Shown piece by piece: positions 63,574 to 64,000 of a stretch of DNA of 64,000 nucleotides. Made by a program: the position numbers and the translations under genes. This DNA comes from Erythrobacter sp. WG (GTDB lineage Bacteria > Pseudomonadota > Alphaproteobacteria > Sphingomonadales > Sphingomonadaceae): contig NZ_JAPFGY010000016.1 of assembly GCF_026586795.1 (NCBI RefSeq), positions 1 to 64,000 on the forward strand, written 5' to 3'. Each line of letters begins with the position of its first letter. The stretch's first letter is position 1. The notes under the pieces were generated by a model. The model did not search any database. It was not told where the DNA came from and saw only the letters and a program-made list of their open reading frames with translations.

Positions 63574-64000
63574 CTACTTCTTCCTGAGCGCCTTCACCGC
63601 GGCAAGGGTCTGTTCGACATGGCCGCGATAGTCGGGGTTCGAATGGACCGCCACGATCCTGCCGTCCTGCGCGATGACGTAGGAGGTGCGCGAGGTGAGG
63701 CCCGATGTGCCGAGCGCCACGTCATAGGCCTTGGCGACATCGGCGCTGGCGACGCCGACGGGGAATGCGTCGCGGCATTCCTTGCGGCTGAAATCCTTGA
63801 GGGTGGCTATGTCATCCGCCGACATCCCGATGACGCTTGCGCCGGCTGCCTTGAACTGCGGCATCGCCTCGGCAAAGGCATTGGCCTCGAGCGTGCAGCC
63901 CCGGGTGAAGGCCTTGGGGTAGAAGTACAGCACCACCGGCCCCTTCGCGAGCGCGGCCTTCAAAGCGAAGCCGAACTCCTTGCCGGCGAGCGCCGCCCTG
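63574..64000 (-). CDS. Peroxiredoxin (AhpC/TSA, Bcp-like), 5' partial
   Basis: The gene runs off the window end; 141 codons are visible and codons are open to the last base. It is a thiol peroxidase with active site VLYFYPKAFTRGCTLEANAF, matching PxxxTxxC with the peroxidatic Cys. The conserved Arg is in SGLTSRTSYVI. The second Cys five residues after the first in classical Bcp is an Ala/Asn here, so it would act as a one-Cys enzyme or use a distal Cys. ALAGKEFGFALKAALAKGP precedes the active site. Confidence 0.86.
   Translation of the reverse strand, partial: RAALAGKEFGFALKAALAKGPVVLYFYPKAFTRGCTLEANAFAEAMPQFKAAGASVIGMSADDIATLKDFSRKECRDAFPVGVASADVAKAYDVALGTSGLTSRTSYVIAQDGRIVAVHSNPDYRGHVEQTLAAVKALRKK

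Noticed and set aside
1..64000. CRISPR array, prophage or insertion sequence
   Set aside because: No regularly spaced direct repeats, transposase, integrase or phage structural genes were seen. The repeats present are short intergenic palindromes.

Overview
The window is GC-rich, gene-dense chromosomal DNA, almost certainly from an alphaproteobacterium of the order Sphingomonadales and most plausibly an Erythrobacteraceae-type marine or freshwater organism. The support is a pyruvate dehydrogenase E1 beta subunit carrying its own lipoyl domain, an alphaproteobacterial SOS box (GTTC-N7-GTTC) before lexA, a complete nuo operon encoding a 14-subunit NADH dehydrogenase, a trp-moa-lexA-comEC gene order, and a ROSE-type leader before an hsp20 gene. 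Genus-level placement is inference. No phage, transposase, CRISPR array or obvious genomic island is visible; this is mostly core genome.

Layout. 1-1055: two Tad-pilus TadE-type pseudopilins, the first cut by the window edge, which starts with an artefact-like run of 15 C. 1077-4045 (minus): ftsB-like gene, then pdhA and pdhB. 4143-7585: an acyl-CoA dehydrogenase facing a haloalkane dehalogenase that is translationally coupled to an MFS transporter. 7645-7926: two tandem copies of an unrecognised structured element, then tRNA-Arg(CCT). 7955-10143: glutaredoxin, nitrilase-family amidase and DUF1178 genes, divergent from an hsp20 gene that has a candidate heat-shock promoter and a ROSE-like RNA thermometer. 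10562-13603 (minus): tpiA-secG-pyrG. 13858-23383: ppiD, trpE, a phosphodiester-glycosidase lipoprotein, trpG, trpD, trpC, moaC, moeA and lexA, most of them joined by 4-base stop/start overlaps. 23650-28820: comEC opposite gltX and gltA.

29126-35657 is the least understood part: a histidine-kinase-like protein whose phosphoacceptor histidine is replaced by proline, a helical protein, a nucleotidyltransferase-like/membrane fusion, an Hpt-like protein whose phosphoacceptor histidine is replaced by methionine, and a divergent 814-residue membrane-anchored coiled-coil protein. 35654-55064 (minus) is a long run in the order nuoABCDEFGHIJKLMN, birA, coaX, RNase J, DUF1467. Five extra small membrane-protein genes are interleaved in it between nuoD and nuoG, NuoL has a histidine-rich insert and NuoC a low-complexity tail. 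55173-64000 holds an aldehyde dehydrogenase, a thiolase, an SH3 protein, a D-2-hydroxyacid dehydrogenase, a nitronate-monooxygenase-like protein, a predicted exported methyltransferase, prfB and a partial peroxiredoxin.

The best candidates for something undescribed are the twin RNA element (7645-7792), the phosphoacceptor-less signalling cluster (29126-35657) and the small membrane proteins inside nuo. The ROSE-like thermometer is the most securely supported regulatory observation. Functional calls rest on reading the translated sequences by eye; no database search was possible.
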